In this document: piece after piece, positions 26,206 through 34,583 of the stretch
How the letters are laid out: every line of letters begins with the position of its first letter
How positions within the stretch are numbered: the first letter of the stretch is position 1
The notes under the pieces: generated by a model
What the model was told of the DNA's origin: nothing
Databases searched by the model: none
Seen by the model: only the letters and a program-made list of their open reading frames with translations
Program-made: the position numbers and the translations under genes
Origin: Caldithrix sp.
Lineage (GTDB): Bacteria > Zhuqueibacterota > Zhuqueibacteria > Thermofontimicrobiales > Sulfurfontimicrobiaceae
Length of the DNA: 64,000 nt
Assembly (NCBI GenBank): GCA_020722815.1
Contig: DYKB01000007.1
Location: forward strand, 17,883-81,882
Direction of reading: 5' to 3'

Positions 26206-27210
26206 CTAAATAACTGGATTATTGATTAGCTTTTTTGATGTCAACATCGAGGCGAATAACCTTTCCATCAAAAACAGTAAAAATAATGAGAAATAAGTAA
26301 TGATTCGCATAATGATAATTGCCAGAAAAGCGATTCCGCCCAGACCAAAATAAACATCATAAAGTCCAAAAATGGTCAATTCCCGGACGCCTATGCCACC
26401 TGGTAAAGGTGAAAGTAATCCCAACAAATTGGTGATCGTCCCCGCAAAAACGACGAAGGTAAACTCAATCTCGGGATGGCCTAACGTTGCAATCAAAAAC
26501 CAGAATACCCAATAACTGATGATGAGATTTAATAGGGTTATTAGATAGCTATAAGCAATATAATCGTATCGTTTTCCGGTTAATTTTGTCGCTTCTATTA
26601 GTTTATTAAAAAAGTTTAGTGTTTTTAGTTTCTTTTTAAACACAATGCCGGCTATGGCCGATAGAATAATAACCCCGGCAAATATCAAAATATTCTGCAT
26701 GACACTGCTAGTTGATATGATTTTTTCAATAGCAAGGAATAGCTTTTTAAAATGCCCGCCAATCAGGATACAAACCAATGCCAGAGAAATTTCGGCTGAA
26801 TGTTCAATAAAAAGTTCACCTAAAATCGATGGCAGCGATTTACCCACGTCAACATCTTCTGATCGTTTCAATAAAACAGCTTTGGCTGGTATACCCAGCT
26901 TACCAGGTGTTGAATAATTTGCTGCCAGCGCATTGATGGTGATACGTAAAATATTTTTCCAGGTAATTGTATTTTTAAGCGGCAGTAATAAAACGTACCA
27001 ACGCCAGCTTCGAAAAATGGTCGCTGACATCGTTAGCACCAAAATGATAAATATATTCGTGATACGAATATTCAAAATTATCGTTTTATATTTTAGCAAC
27101 TCATCCCAATTATTATAAAAGGCCAAAATAAATCCAACCAGGAGGAGTAAAATGAAAAATAAGTTTATCATCTTCCATTTATTTTTAGCGATTTTGGAAT
27201 TTTCCGGCAT
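26206..27210 (-). CDS. UPF0104/lysylphosphatidylglycerol-synthase TM-domain protein
   Basis: A 334-residue membrane protein with about 8 helices, of the family shared by the flippase part of MprF and by AglD-like proteins. Family-like sites are RSWRWYVLL, NYSTPGKLGIPAKAVLLKR and LSPLPGGIGVRELTIFGLY. Members are linked to polyprenyl- or lipid-linked substrate flipping. In this locus a role in flipping polyprenyl-phosphate sugars to the GT-C enzymes is plausible (inference). Start: ATG at 27210, with AAGG 7 bp ahead; a TTG one codon upstream is less likely. Confidence 0.8.
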   Translation of the reverse strand: MPENSKIAKNKWKMINLFFILLLLVGFILAFYNNWDELLKYKTIILNIRITNIFIILVLTMSATIFRSWRWYVLLLPLKNTITWKNILRITINALAANYSTPGKLGIPAKAVLLKRSEDVDVGKSLPSILGELFIEHSAEISLALVCILIGGHFKKLFLAIEKIISTSSVMQNILIFAGVIILSAIAGIVFKKKLKTLNFFNKLIEATKLTGKRYDYIAYSYLITLLNLIISYWVFWFLIATLGHPEIEFTFVVFAGTITNLLGLLSPLPGGIGVRELTIFGLYDVYFGLGGIAFLAIIIMRIITYFSLFLLFLMERLFASMLTSKKLINNPVI

Positions 27211-27252
27211 CAAAGATCCTTAAAGTAATTTGATTTTTTGTAACTAAACAAT

Positions 27253-28452
27253 TCAATTTTTTGTCATCAACTCAAAATAGAGTGATTTTATTTTTTCGCG
27301 GGTAAGCTCCCAGCGAAAATTCTGATAAATGTATTCGTGCCCTCTCTGTCCCATTTTCTGCGCCGCCTGAGGGTGTTCAAGTAACCAAATAATTTTTTCC
27401 TGCAAAGCTCTGGCATCGGCTGGTGGTACCAGCATGCCGCCTCCCGGTCCGATTAGTTCCTTAACTCCTGGAATATCTGAAGTAATGCAGGGCGTTTTTA
27501 AGGCCAGTGCCTCCATTAAAGAACTTGGGGTCTTATCAACCAGTGTCGGAAGTACGTATACTGCTGCTGAGCGAACATAACGCATATTTTCTTCCCAGGA
27601 TAAATTGCCGGTAAAAATAATGCGCGGATTATTTTGTGCTAATTTTTTTAAATCCTTCTCCTCCGGGCCATCACCCGCAATTACCAGGTGTGCCTGATAC
27701 CTGTCCAGAATCGGTTGACAGGCCTGAATCAGATATTTTAATCCTTTATATTTTACGTGCCGAACACCGGCGAAAATCATTCGATCAACTTTTAAATCGG
27801 CTTTGACATCCGGGTAGTCTTCACGCTTAAGTTGTTCTAACTTCACACCATTATGTATTAAACGAATTTTTCGTTGTTCGATTTTCAGTTGTTGAATTAA
27901 CAGATCAACCAGATACTGGGCAATTGGATAAATTAAATCGAACTTCTTAAAATATAATTGTTCAATTTTTAAAATATATTTTGCCAACCCCTCTGCCTGT
28001 TGCCAGGCACCAACCTCACCGATGGCAGGATCCCAGCCATTTTTGTTTGCATTGCACAGGTATTCATAAGTCATGCTGCCACCAAATTTGAAAACAGTTG
28101 GTTTTCTCAATATAAATTTGGTAATTAAACCGGCTATCCCCGTGGCCGTGTCATGACAATGGACTAATTCAACCTTTTCTTTTAGAATAACCCGGATGCC
28201 TTTAAATGCGATAATCAGACATAAAATAATAAAATATAGACCCGAGCCGCGATTTTTAAGCAAGGGTACACGAACACGATTTACTTCATAATTTTGATTT
28301 AATTTCTCAAATTTTTTGAGTCCTGGCAGATGTTCGCAAACGACATAAATATTATGATTTTCTGCGCTGAGATCATGTCCTAAATGAAAAGCATCAATTC
28401 CAGCCCCGCCTGCTTGTGGTGGAAATTTGCTGCAATAAAATAAAACTTTCAT
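27253..28452 (-). CDS. GT4-family glycosyltransferase
   Basis: A 399-residue GT-B enzyme beginning MKVLFYCSKFPPQAGGAG, with HCHDTATG, GVRHVKYKGLKYLI and the donor-site PTLVDKTPSSLMEALALKTPC carrying E-x7-E-like residues. The hydrophobic stretch at about 85-97 is part of the fold or a monotopic membrane contact. Start: the ATG at 28452 is preferred; a TTG at 28479 would add nine residues (MYIRVNRRK) not expected for the family. A decayed coding-like element lies immediately upstream (28494-28766). Confidence 0.86.
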   Translation of the reverse strand: MKVLFYCSKFPPQAGGAGIDAFHLGHDLSAENHNIYVVCEHLPGLKKFEKLNQNYEVNRVRVPLLKNRGSGLYFIILCLIIAFKGIRVILKEKVELVHCHDTATGIAGLITKFILRKPTVFKFGGSMTYEYLCNANKNGWDPAIGEVGAWQQAEGLAKYILKIEQLYFKKFDLIYPIAQYLVDLLIQQLKIEQRKIRLIHNGVKLEQLKREDYPDVKADLKVDRMIFAGVRHVKYKGLKYLIQACQPILDRYQAHLVIAGDGPEEKDLKKLAQNNPRIIFTGNLSWEENMRYVRSAAVYVLPTLVDKTPSSLMEALALKTPCITSDIPGVKELIGPGGGMLVPPADARALQEKIIWLLEHPQAAQKMGQRGHEYIYQNFRWELTREKIKSLYFELMTKN

Positions 28453-28493
28453 TTTTCTACGGTTAACCCTTATGTACAATAAAAGATGTCAAA

Positions 28494-28766
28494 TTATTTT
28501 GTCAAACCAACCGAATTTCCCGCCGCGTGATGTTGATGCAACGAACTAAAAAAATCGATTCCAGCGCCATGGTTCTGAATAAAAGGCATTCCGACGCGAA
28601 AAGCCAAATAATTCTGATAAGCTATTCGATTTTTTAAGGCTGGTGCCTGCTTTTAAACCACCAAAACATGAAAACTTTCATGGCTCAGGTTTTCTTGGCA
28701 TTAATGCGCCTTAATACTGCCGCCCCCCGGTAGTAGAAACTTGTTACCACAAAACCGGATTTTCAT
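28494..28766 (-). pseudogene. Decayed coding-like element, 91 codons with two internal stops
   Basis: From ATG 28766 one frame runs 91 codons to TAA 28494, broken by TAA at codons 22 and 38. The last part reads protein-like (AYQNYLAFRVGMPF, then GAGIDFFSSLHQHHAAG). The first part (MKIRFCGNKFLLPGGG) resembles the start of the GT4 gene just downstream (MKVLFYCSKFPPQAGG), so it could be a decayed duplication of that start; equally it may be a dispersed intergenic element. No gene of normal quality covers 28453-28785. Confidence 0.4.
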
Positions 28767-28785
28767 TTTGCACCCGGTTGAAAAT

Positions 28786-29718
28786 TTAATTTTCCTGATT
28801 CAATTTCTTTAACAGGAGTTGATTCCTTCGTAAATTTACCTGTAAGAGTCGCCAGCTATTATTGAATGAATCCAATAATAATCCCATCACAAAAATTATG
28901 GCCGATAATAAAATATTCAGTGTCGTAAAAATTGCCAGGCCAATATGATACATCATGCCTGTCTGCAAGTAAATGATGAAAATATAGAGACCGCTTATCA
29001 AACCAGCACTGGCGAAAACCATCGACAATAAAAAGAAAAAGATCATGGGATTATAGTCGCGGAAGAGCGTTAATATCGTATAGAGAATTAAAAATCCGTC
29101 GCCCCAGGTGCTTAACTTTGATTTCGAGCCATCAGGACGATTGCGATAGTTAATCGGGATTTCAATAATGTGATATCGTTCCCGTAAGATGCGGATTGTC
29201 AATTCGGCTTCGATTTCAAAACCTTCGGCAATGAGTAATAAGTTTTCGACCACCTCCCGGCTCATTACGCGATAACCTGAAAGTATGTCTTTTAGCCGGA
29301 CTTTAAACATCCGGTTTAAGAAGGTTGTCAAAATCCAGTTTCCGATTTTATGTGAAATGGAAAAGGCGTTGTTTGACACCTGTTTTCGGGCGCCTACCAC
29401 CATATCCGCGTTGCCATCGGCTACGGGTTGAATTAGTTCCCGAACATTGTCGGCACTGTAGGTTAAATCGGCATCGATCATAACATAGATATCGGCCTCG
29501 ATGCTTTCAAACAGTTTTCGAACGGCATTCCCTTTTCCCTGCTGTGGACATTTAATAACCTCGGCGCCAGCCGCACGGGCGAATTCGGCTGTCCGATCAA
29601 CACAATTATTATCACCAACATAAATTTTGGCCTCGGGGAGCGCCGCCCGATATTCCTTTATCACAGCGGTGATCGTTTTTTCTTCATTGTATGCGGGAAT
29701 AATTACCGCCAGTTGCAT
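28786..29718 (-). CDS. GT2-family membrane glycosyltransferase (polyprenyl-phosphate-sugar synthase-like)
   Basis: A 310-residue GT-A enzyme. The start AVIIPAYNEEKTI, the DxD motif in VMIDADLT and the SGYRVMSREVVE segment are intact. Two hydrophobic helices near the C-terminus (about 222-245 and 255-280) anchor it in the membrane, as in DPM1/GtrB-type enzymes that charge polyprenyl phosphate with a sugar. A full AGGAGG lies 7 bp before the ATG. It is 65 bp after a GT2 paralogue. Confidence 0.87.
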   Translation of the reverse strand: MQLAVIIPAYNEEKTITAVIKEYRAALPEAKIYVGDNNCVDRTAEFARAAGAEVIKCPQQGKGNAVRKLFESIEADIYVMIDADLTYSADNVRELIQPVADGNADMVVGARKQVSNNAFSISHKIGNWILTTFLNRMFKVRLKDILSGYRVMSREVVENLLLIAEGFEIEAELTIRILRERYHIIEIPINYRNRPDGSKSKLSTWGDGFLILYTILTLFRDYNPMIFFFLLSMVFASAGLISGLYIFIIYLQTGMMYHIGLAIFTTLNILLSAIIFVMGLLLDSFNNSWRLLQVNLRRNQLLLKKLNQEN

Positions 29719-29783
29719 CGTATTCCTCCTGAATGCTAAAGCTATTTTCTGGAATTTGTTAAAATTTTTTTCTGAATTATGCG

Positions 29784-30782
29784 CTATTCCAAAACTTTTT
29801 CTATGTTATATTCCTTTATATCTCTGGCATGCGTGAAGATAATCATTTCACCAATCAAACCAATGGAAATCATCTGAATACCGATGACGAGAAATAGTGA
29901 ACCCAGCAACAGCAATGGCCGGCCGCTAATTGGCCCAACTTCCAGTAATCGATAAATTAATAAGTAAACATTAAAACCCAGCCCTAACAGGGTAAAGAGG
30001 GTTCCCACAAATCCCAGAAAGTGGATTGGTTTTTTTGAGTATTTGGTAAGAAAAACCACGGTCAGAATATCGAGCAGCCGCTGGAGATATTCATTGAAAT
30101 ATTTGGATTGACGAAAACTGCCCTTGAGCTGCTGAATTTTGGTTTCAGTGACTTTATATCCTTTTCGAACGGCCATAATTGGCAAAAAGTGGGTGAAAGC
30201 GCCATAAATTGGTAAATTTTCCAGAACTTCGCGTTTGGCAACCAACACGCCGCTATTCATATCATGAAATTTTAAACCGGAAATTTTTCGGGTGATTGCG
30301 TTGAACATTCGGGAAATCATTTGATTCAGCAGCGAATCGGCCCGCGGGTGACGCCATCCGACAACCATGTCAGACCCTTGTTCAAGCGCTTTCAGCATGT
30401 CCAGAATCCCATTTGCAGCAACACGTACCCGGGCCGTAACATAGACAACCACATCTCCGGTTGCGTTTTCGACACCGGCATCGAAGGAGGCTGCTTCGCC
30501 GAAAGTTATCCGCATTTTAATGATTTTGACGTGCCGGTCTTCTTTTTCGATTGCCGATAAAATCAGGTTTGTTTGATCGCTGCTGCCATCATCAACAAAA
30601 ATTAATTCATAGGGTCGGTTAATTTTTTGCATTACTTCAGATAATGAAGTATAGAGGTCGCGAACTCCGGATTCAAAATTATAAACGCTGGCGACAACGG
30701 AGATCATCTCGCGGCGGGTTTTCACTTTTCCATTTGAATCCATTTCCATCAAAATATCACTTGTGATAACTTTTCCATCCAT
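29784..30782 (-). CDS. GT2-family GtrB-like protein with the DxD motif replaced
   Basis: A 332-residue protein with a GT-A domain and two C-terminal membrane helices (about 245-270 and 278-305). The nucleotide-binding VDDGSSD (63-69) is kept, but where the paralogue at 30895 has AMDGDLQ, this protein reads YVTARVR (T116, R118), so both aspartates of the metal-binding DxD are gone. It may be inactive, regulatory, or use another metal site. An extra N-terminal extension of about 25 residues precedes MISVVASVYNFE, so an internal start at Met26 is possible. No strong Shine-Dalgarno at the first ATG. Confidence 0.8.
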   Translation of the reverse strand: MDGKVITSDILMEMDSNGKVKTRREMISVVASVYNFESGVRDLYTSLSEVMQKINRPYELIFVDDGSSDQTNLILSAIEKEDRHVKIIKMRITFGEAASFDAGVENATGDVVVYVTARVRVAANGILDMLKALEQGSDMVVGWRHPRADSLLNQMISRMFNAITRKISGLKFHDMNSGVLVAKREVLENLPIYGAFTHFLPIMAVRKGYKVTETKIQQLKGSFRQSKYFNEYLQRLLDILTVVFLTKYSKKPIHFLGFVGTLFTLLGLGFNVYLLIYRLLEVGPISGRPLLLLGSLFLVIGIQMISIGLIGEMIIFTHARDIKEYNIEKVLE

Positions 30783-30894
30783 AGAAGTACCTGTTGTTTT
30801 TCATCCTGAAATTTATTAAAATTATTTTTTTCAATTAAAAAAGGTTCAAAGGAAGTGCCAACGGCTTAATCCTTTTTCAGTTGTTACTTTAAAA

Positions 30895-31848
30895 TCACTT
30901 TTTATCCTGTTCATCAACATGATAGATGTGTTTTCGTGTTCCGGTGGCGACAATTAAATTGGCCAGAAGCCCCAAAACAATAAAACCAAATCCGGAGACG
31001 ATATAAAGAAACGCTGTCGTTAACAGGACATTTAAATCTGGATTTTCCGCATAACGAATAATTGCCTGAAAAAACATCGCCAGTACCAGCAAAGAACCGA
31101 TAAACATGCTGGTCATCCCGATTGAGCCAAAAAAGTGAATTGGTTTTTTTAAGTGTTTCATAAACAAATTAATCGTGGTCAGGTCCATAATCACGCGAAA
31201 AGTGCGCGTAATATTATATTTGGATTTACCAAATTGCCGGGCATGGTGATTAACAGCCATTTCAGTAATTCGTGCGCCTTCAATTTTTGCCAGTGCGGGA
31301 ATAAAACGATGCAATTCTCCATAAAGTCTGACTTTTTTGATGATTTCCCGACGAAAAACCTTTAAGGAGCAGCCAGTGTCATGCAATTTGACCCCGGTAA
31401 TCGAACAAATAATTTTATTGGCTATTTTTGAGGGAATTTTTCGGATGACCATATTATCTTTTCGATTTTTACGCCAGCCGGCGACCACATCGTAGCCTTC
31501 ATCCAATTTTTCCAGCATTCGGGGTATGTCTGTCGGGTCATTTTGGAGATCCCCATCCATGGCAACAACGATCTCACCGCTGGCGGCTTCAAATCCAGCG
31601 GCCATGGCGGCTGATTGTCCATAATTCCCACGAAATTTGACAACTTTTGTCCGGGGATGAAATTGATGCAATTCGGCCAAAATTGCATACGTTCGATCTT
31701 TGCTGCCGTCATCCACCATGATGATTTCGTACTCGCGCTTTAATTTTTCGAGTACATCATGAATCTTTTGTTCGAGCAAGGGGACGTTCTCTTCTTCGTT
31801 ATAAACCGGAACGACCACTGAAATATCAATTTTCTTTTTTTCGTCCAT
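30895..31848 (-). CDS. GT2-family GtrB/DPM1-like polyprenyl-phosphate glycosyltransferase
   Basis: A 317-residue enzyme with VVVPVYNEEENVPLL, MVDDGSKDRT, an intact DGD (98-100) and NDPTDIPRML, GCSLKVFRRE, then two C-terminal membrane helices. This is the layout of GtrB and dolichyl-phosphate mannose synthase-like enzymes that transfer a sugar from NDP-sugar to polyprenyl phosphate. The ATG lies 23 bp inside the end of the preceding YdjM-like gene, so the two are likely translated together. Together with GT-C genes it suggests a lipid-phosphate-sugar route. Confidence 0.87.
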   Translation of the reverse strand: MDEKKKIDISVVVPVYNEEENVPLLEQKIHDVLEKLKREYEIIMVDDGSKDRTYAILAELHQFHPRTKVVKFRGNYGQSAAMAAGFEAASGEIVVAMDGDLQNDPTDIPRMLEKLDEGYDVVAGWRKNRKDNMVIRKIPSKIANKIICSITGVKLHDTGCSLKVFRREIIKKVRLYGELHRFIPALAKIEGARITEMAVNHHARQFGKSKYNITRTFRVIMDLTTINLFMKHLKKPIHFFGSIGMTSMFIGSLLVLAMFFQAIIRYAENPDLNVLLTTAFLYIVSGFGFIVLGLLANLIVATGTRKHIYHVDEQDKK

Positions 31849-32410
31849 GTTTCTGCCAATTTATTTCTGCTAGTTCAAGTTTTCTTCGTATCCAAAATAT
31901 GAATCCCCAGACAGGGCCAAGAATTCCCATTTCGATTGCCATGGTGATTAAATTATGTGTCTCAAAAACACTCATTAAAAAGGTAACATTGGTTGAACCT
32001 TTATAAATATCTGAAAAAATATGAATCGGTGAAATAAAATATTGACTCATAAACGGCCAGAACAATGGAACCCCATAAGGTAATTTGGTATCCATTGCAA
32101 AATAATCCAGTACAATATGTGAAAAATAGGCACTGCTGAATATAATAAAAGCCGACCAGAAATCACCTTTTCTGAGGAATTTCACAATTAAAGCAATTAC
32201 CAGACCAACCCCAAAAGCCGCTAAAATACTGTGCGATGGCCCATGATGATACAGGTTCGGGCTGCCTACAAATATACCAGGGAGATAATCCAGATCAGCT
32301 AAATTGGCGACGATACTGATCAGGATGAATTGTTTCCAATTCCATTTCCCTGTCTTTGTCCCCTGATGCAAAACTCCGCCCATCAAGGTATGACCGATAG
32401 GTGTCGGCAT
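31826..32410 (-). CDS. YdjM/DUF457-family membrane-bound metal-dependent hydrolase
   Basis: A 194-residue protein with about four membrane helices and the histidine/aspartate sites of the LexA-binding YdjM/DUF457 family: N-terminal PTPIGHTLMGG, ANLADLDYLPG, HHGPSHS and SHIVLDYF. These residues probably bind metal. Members are poorly characterised and several lie near polysaccharide genes. TAGGAG precedes the ATG. It overlaps the next gene by 23 bp, so it belongs to the glycan operon even though its substrate is unknown. Confidence 0.82.
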   Translation of the reverse strand: MPTPIGHTLMGGVLHQGTKTGKWNWKQFILISIVANLADLDYLPGIFVGSPNLYHHGPSHSILAAFGVGLVIALIVKFLRKGDFWSAFIIFSSAYFSHIVLDYFAMDTKLPYGVPLFWPFMSQYFISPIHIFSDIYKGSTNVTFLMSVFETHNLITMAIEMGILGPVWGFIFWIRRKLELAEINWQKHGRKKEN

Positions 32411-32457
32411 GGCGGACTCCTATTATAATTTAAAGTGATAATCTCACGAGATAAAGG

Positions 32458-33405
32458 TTATTCGCGTTTCCCCAGCATTTTTAGTGCCCGTGCATCATTA
32501 TTTAGTAAACCGTCAATAATCCCAAGCGCTTTGCCAATCGCCCCCATCATGCTGCCACGGACAATTAAGCCCTGAATAGCGGCATAAGGAATTCCGGCAA
32601 CAGCATAAAACAGATATTTAGCCCAATTCGCTGCGGTGGCATGTTTTTTCATGAAACGAATGGCATTCCGGGTTGCCAGGTATTTCTTCCGAAATGAGAA
32701 TTGTTCAATTGTCTTGTGGGGCCGATGCCACACTTTTGAAGGACCACAAAAGATAACTTTATAGCCCGCTTTTCGTACCCGGACACTATAATCTGAGTCC
32801 TCAAACCAATAACCAAGATATTCGGTATCAAATAAACCCACTTTTTCCAAAACTTCGCGGGTAGCAATCATCGCTCCACCCCAGAGATAGTCGACTTCTT
32901 CCACTTTTTCGAATTTGCCGACATCTTTTTCACAATCGCCACGACCACGACTCACATTTTCAGTAAAATCGATAATTCCACCGGCAGAAAGGAGAATGTC
33001 TGGTTTGCTGTAGTCATACATTTTTGCCCCAACGGTGCCGGCGTTGGGAATTTCATCCAGCACTTTCATCAATTGCGAAAGTGAATCTTTGGCGACCACA
33101 ATGTCGTTATCCACCATAAAAACGACATCCATTTCAGATTCCAGCGCCTTGCGCAGTCCGATATTTTTACCTTCCGGTGCGCCATAATTCCGGTCGTTTA
33201 CTACCAGCACCACCTCTGGATACTGCTGGCGAATGGCTGCTACCGAATCATCCGTAGATGCATTATCGACCACAATCACCTGATACAGTGGATAATCCAG
33301 TTCATAAATATGTTTGAGGCAGTCTAAAACATTATCTTTCCGGTTCCAGTTTAAAATAACCACTGCTACCTTTTTAACATTCTTTTCTATCTTCACGTCA
33401 CTCAT
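32458..33405 (-). CDS. GT2-family glycosyltransferase (rhamnosyltransferase-like)
   Basis: A 315-residue GT-A enzyme without membrane segments, except a mildly hydrophobic C-terminal region. Sites: AVVILNWNRKDNVLDCL, VVDNASTDDSV, VNDRNYGAPEGKNIG, the DxD-like VDNDIV, and YFEDSDYSVRVRKAGYK with the catalytic ED. This pattern fits the WcaA/RfbN-type rhamnosyl-transferase group, but the sugar cannot be decided from sequence. GGGGAT lies ahead of the ATG. Confidence 0.86.
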   Translation of the reverse strand: MSDVKIEKNVKKVAVVILNWNRKDNVLDCLKHIYELDYPLYQVIVVDNASTDDSVAAIRQQYPEVVLVVNDRNYGAPEGKNIGLRKALESEMDVVFMVDNDIVVAKDSLSQLMKVLDEIPNAGTVGAKMYDYSKPDILLSAGGIIDFTENVSRGRGDCEKDVGKFEKVEEVDYLWGGAMIATREVLEKVGLFDTEYLGYWFEDSDYSVRVRKAGYKVIFCGPSKVWHRPHKTIEQFSFRKKYLATRNAIRFMKKHATAANWAKYLFYAVAGIPYAAIQGLIVRGSMMGAIGKALGIIDGLLNNDARALKMLGKRE

Positions 33406-33455
33406 TTCAAATCCCCAATCAAAAATTTTGTCTATCTAAAATCCAAATTCAATTT

Positions 33456-34568
33456 CTAATACATAACCCCTTTTGTCAGCCGACGCTTCATTTTCGAAAC
33501 AATATTTGCCAAAAAAGAAATACGACCAGTCCCGGGTAAGCAAAAAATAAAATCACCACTCACCCGATTAATGTAATCAATATTAAAATCCTGCCCTTTT
33601 TCATGATACTGTTTTGAAAGTCCCCCATAAGCGGAGACATATCCATTTTCTCTCAACAGGCGCTGGACGATCTTTCCGGATTGGTTCCAGGGGAAAGCCA
33701 GATGCCGTACCATTTTTCCGGGGATGTTTTTTTCAATTATCTGTTTTGAAAGCACCAATTCCTGGTGAATTTTTTCCTTTTGTTCAGCCGGCGATTCATA
33801 TTTTCGCGCATTGGCGAATTTAATCACCTGAGAATTGCCATAAAGCCGTAATTTTTTTCGCCAGTTCGACTGTTTAAAAAAATTCTCACCACCATGTTCC
33901 TGAACATACTGGATACATGCCTTCTGGATGGCCACTGGTGGATAAAAACGAACCCTATCCGAAATACGGGAGGCAAATTTGTAAATGGGTGTTCCAGGCT
34001 CTGGTAATTTAAAATTGGTATCATGGCCATTCAATCCAGTCAATGGGACATTCCAGTTTTGAAAAGCCGGATAGCCTGGATAAATAAAATCAATAAGTTC
34101 CGGCTCGATAAAAATGCTGGCATGATTCAATGTATGCGATTGAAAATCAACCAATCCCGATTTATGCATGGTACGAACCTGATCCCAGGTAACCATTCCT
34201 GGCTGATCGATCCAGTTACCGATTAAAAACACAACCGCTTTCGACTGATATTTTTGCAACAAAGGGAACGCAACTTCATAAAAATTGGCAATTCCATCAT
34301 CGAACGTTAAAATAACAGCCTTATCTGGCGGATGATTTCCACGTTGATATCTTTCAAAATATTCATCACAGGTGATTGTCTGATAACCATTATCCTTTAA
34401 ATAGCGCAATTGTTGCTCGAATTCATCATCGATCACCCGGTGATAGGAAAATGCGGGAATCCGTTTTGGTTTGACATTCCGAACGACAAAATCAGGATAC
34501 TCGCCGCGAATCAATCCACCAATCATCCAGGAAAATTCGTTAATTTGATTTGCTAATTTATCCAGCAT
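33456..34568 (-). CDS. Polysaccharide deacetylase (CE4/NodB-type)
   Basis: A 370-residue protein with the NodB metal and catalytic motifs TFDDG (88-92) and SHTLNH (144-149), plus the C-terminal LAFPWNQSG region. The family removes N- or O-acetyl groups from glycans. No signal peptide is seen, only a mildly hydrophobic stretch at about 10-20, so action on a cytoplasmic lipid-linked intermediate is possible. It lies 15 bp behind the cysteine-less AsnB. An insertion of about 70 residues between motifs, rich in aromatic residues, is unusual for the minimal fold. Confidence 0.84.
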   Translation of the reverse strand: MLDKLANQINEFSWMIGGLIRGEYPDFVVRNVKPKRIPAFSYHRVIDDEFEQQLRYLKDNGYQTITCDEYFERYQRGNHPPDKAVILTFDDGIANFYEVAFPLLQKYQSKAVVFLIGNWIDQPGMVTWDQVRTMHKSGLVDFQSHTLNHASIFIEPELIDFIYPGYPAFQNWNVPLTGLNGHDTNFKLPEPGTPIYKFASRISDRVRFYPPVAIQKACIQYVQEHGGENFFKQSNWRKKLRLYGNSQVIKFANARKYESPAEQKEKIHQELVLSKQIIEKNIPGKMVRHLAFPWNQSGKIVQRLLRENGYVSAYGGLSKQYHEKGQDFNIDYINRVSGDFIFCLPGTGRISFLANIVSKMKRRLTKGVMY

Positions 34569-34583
34569 GTACGCACGCTACCC

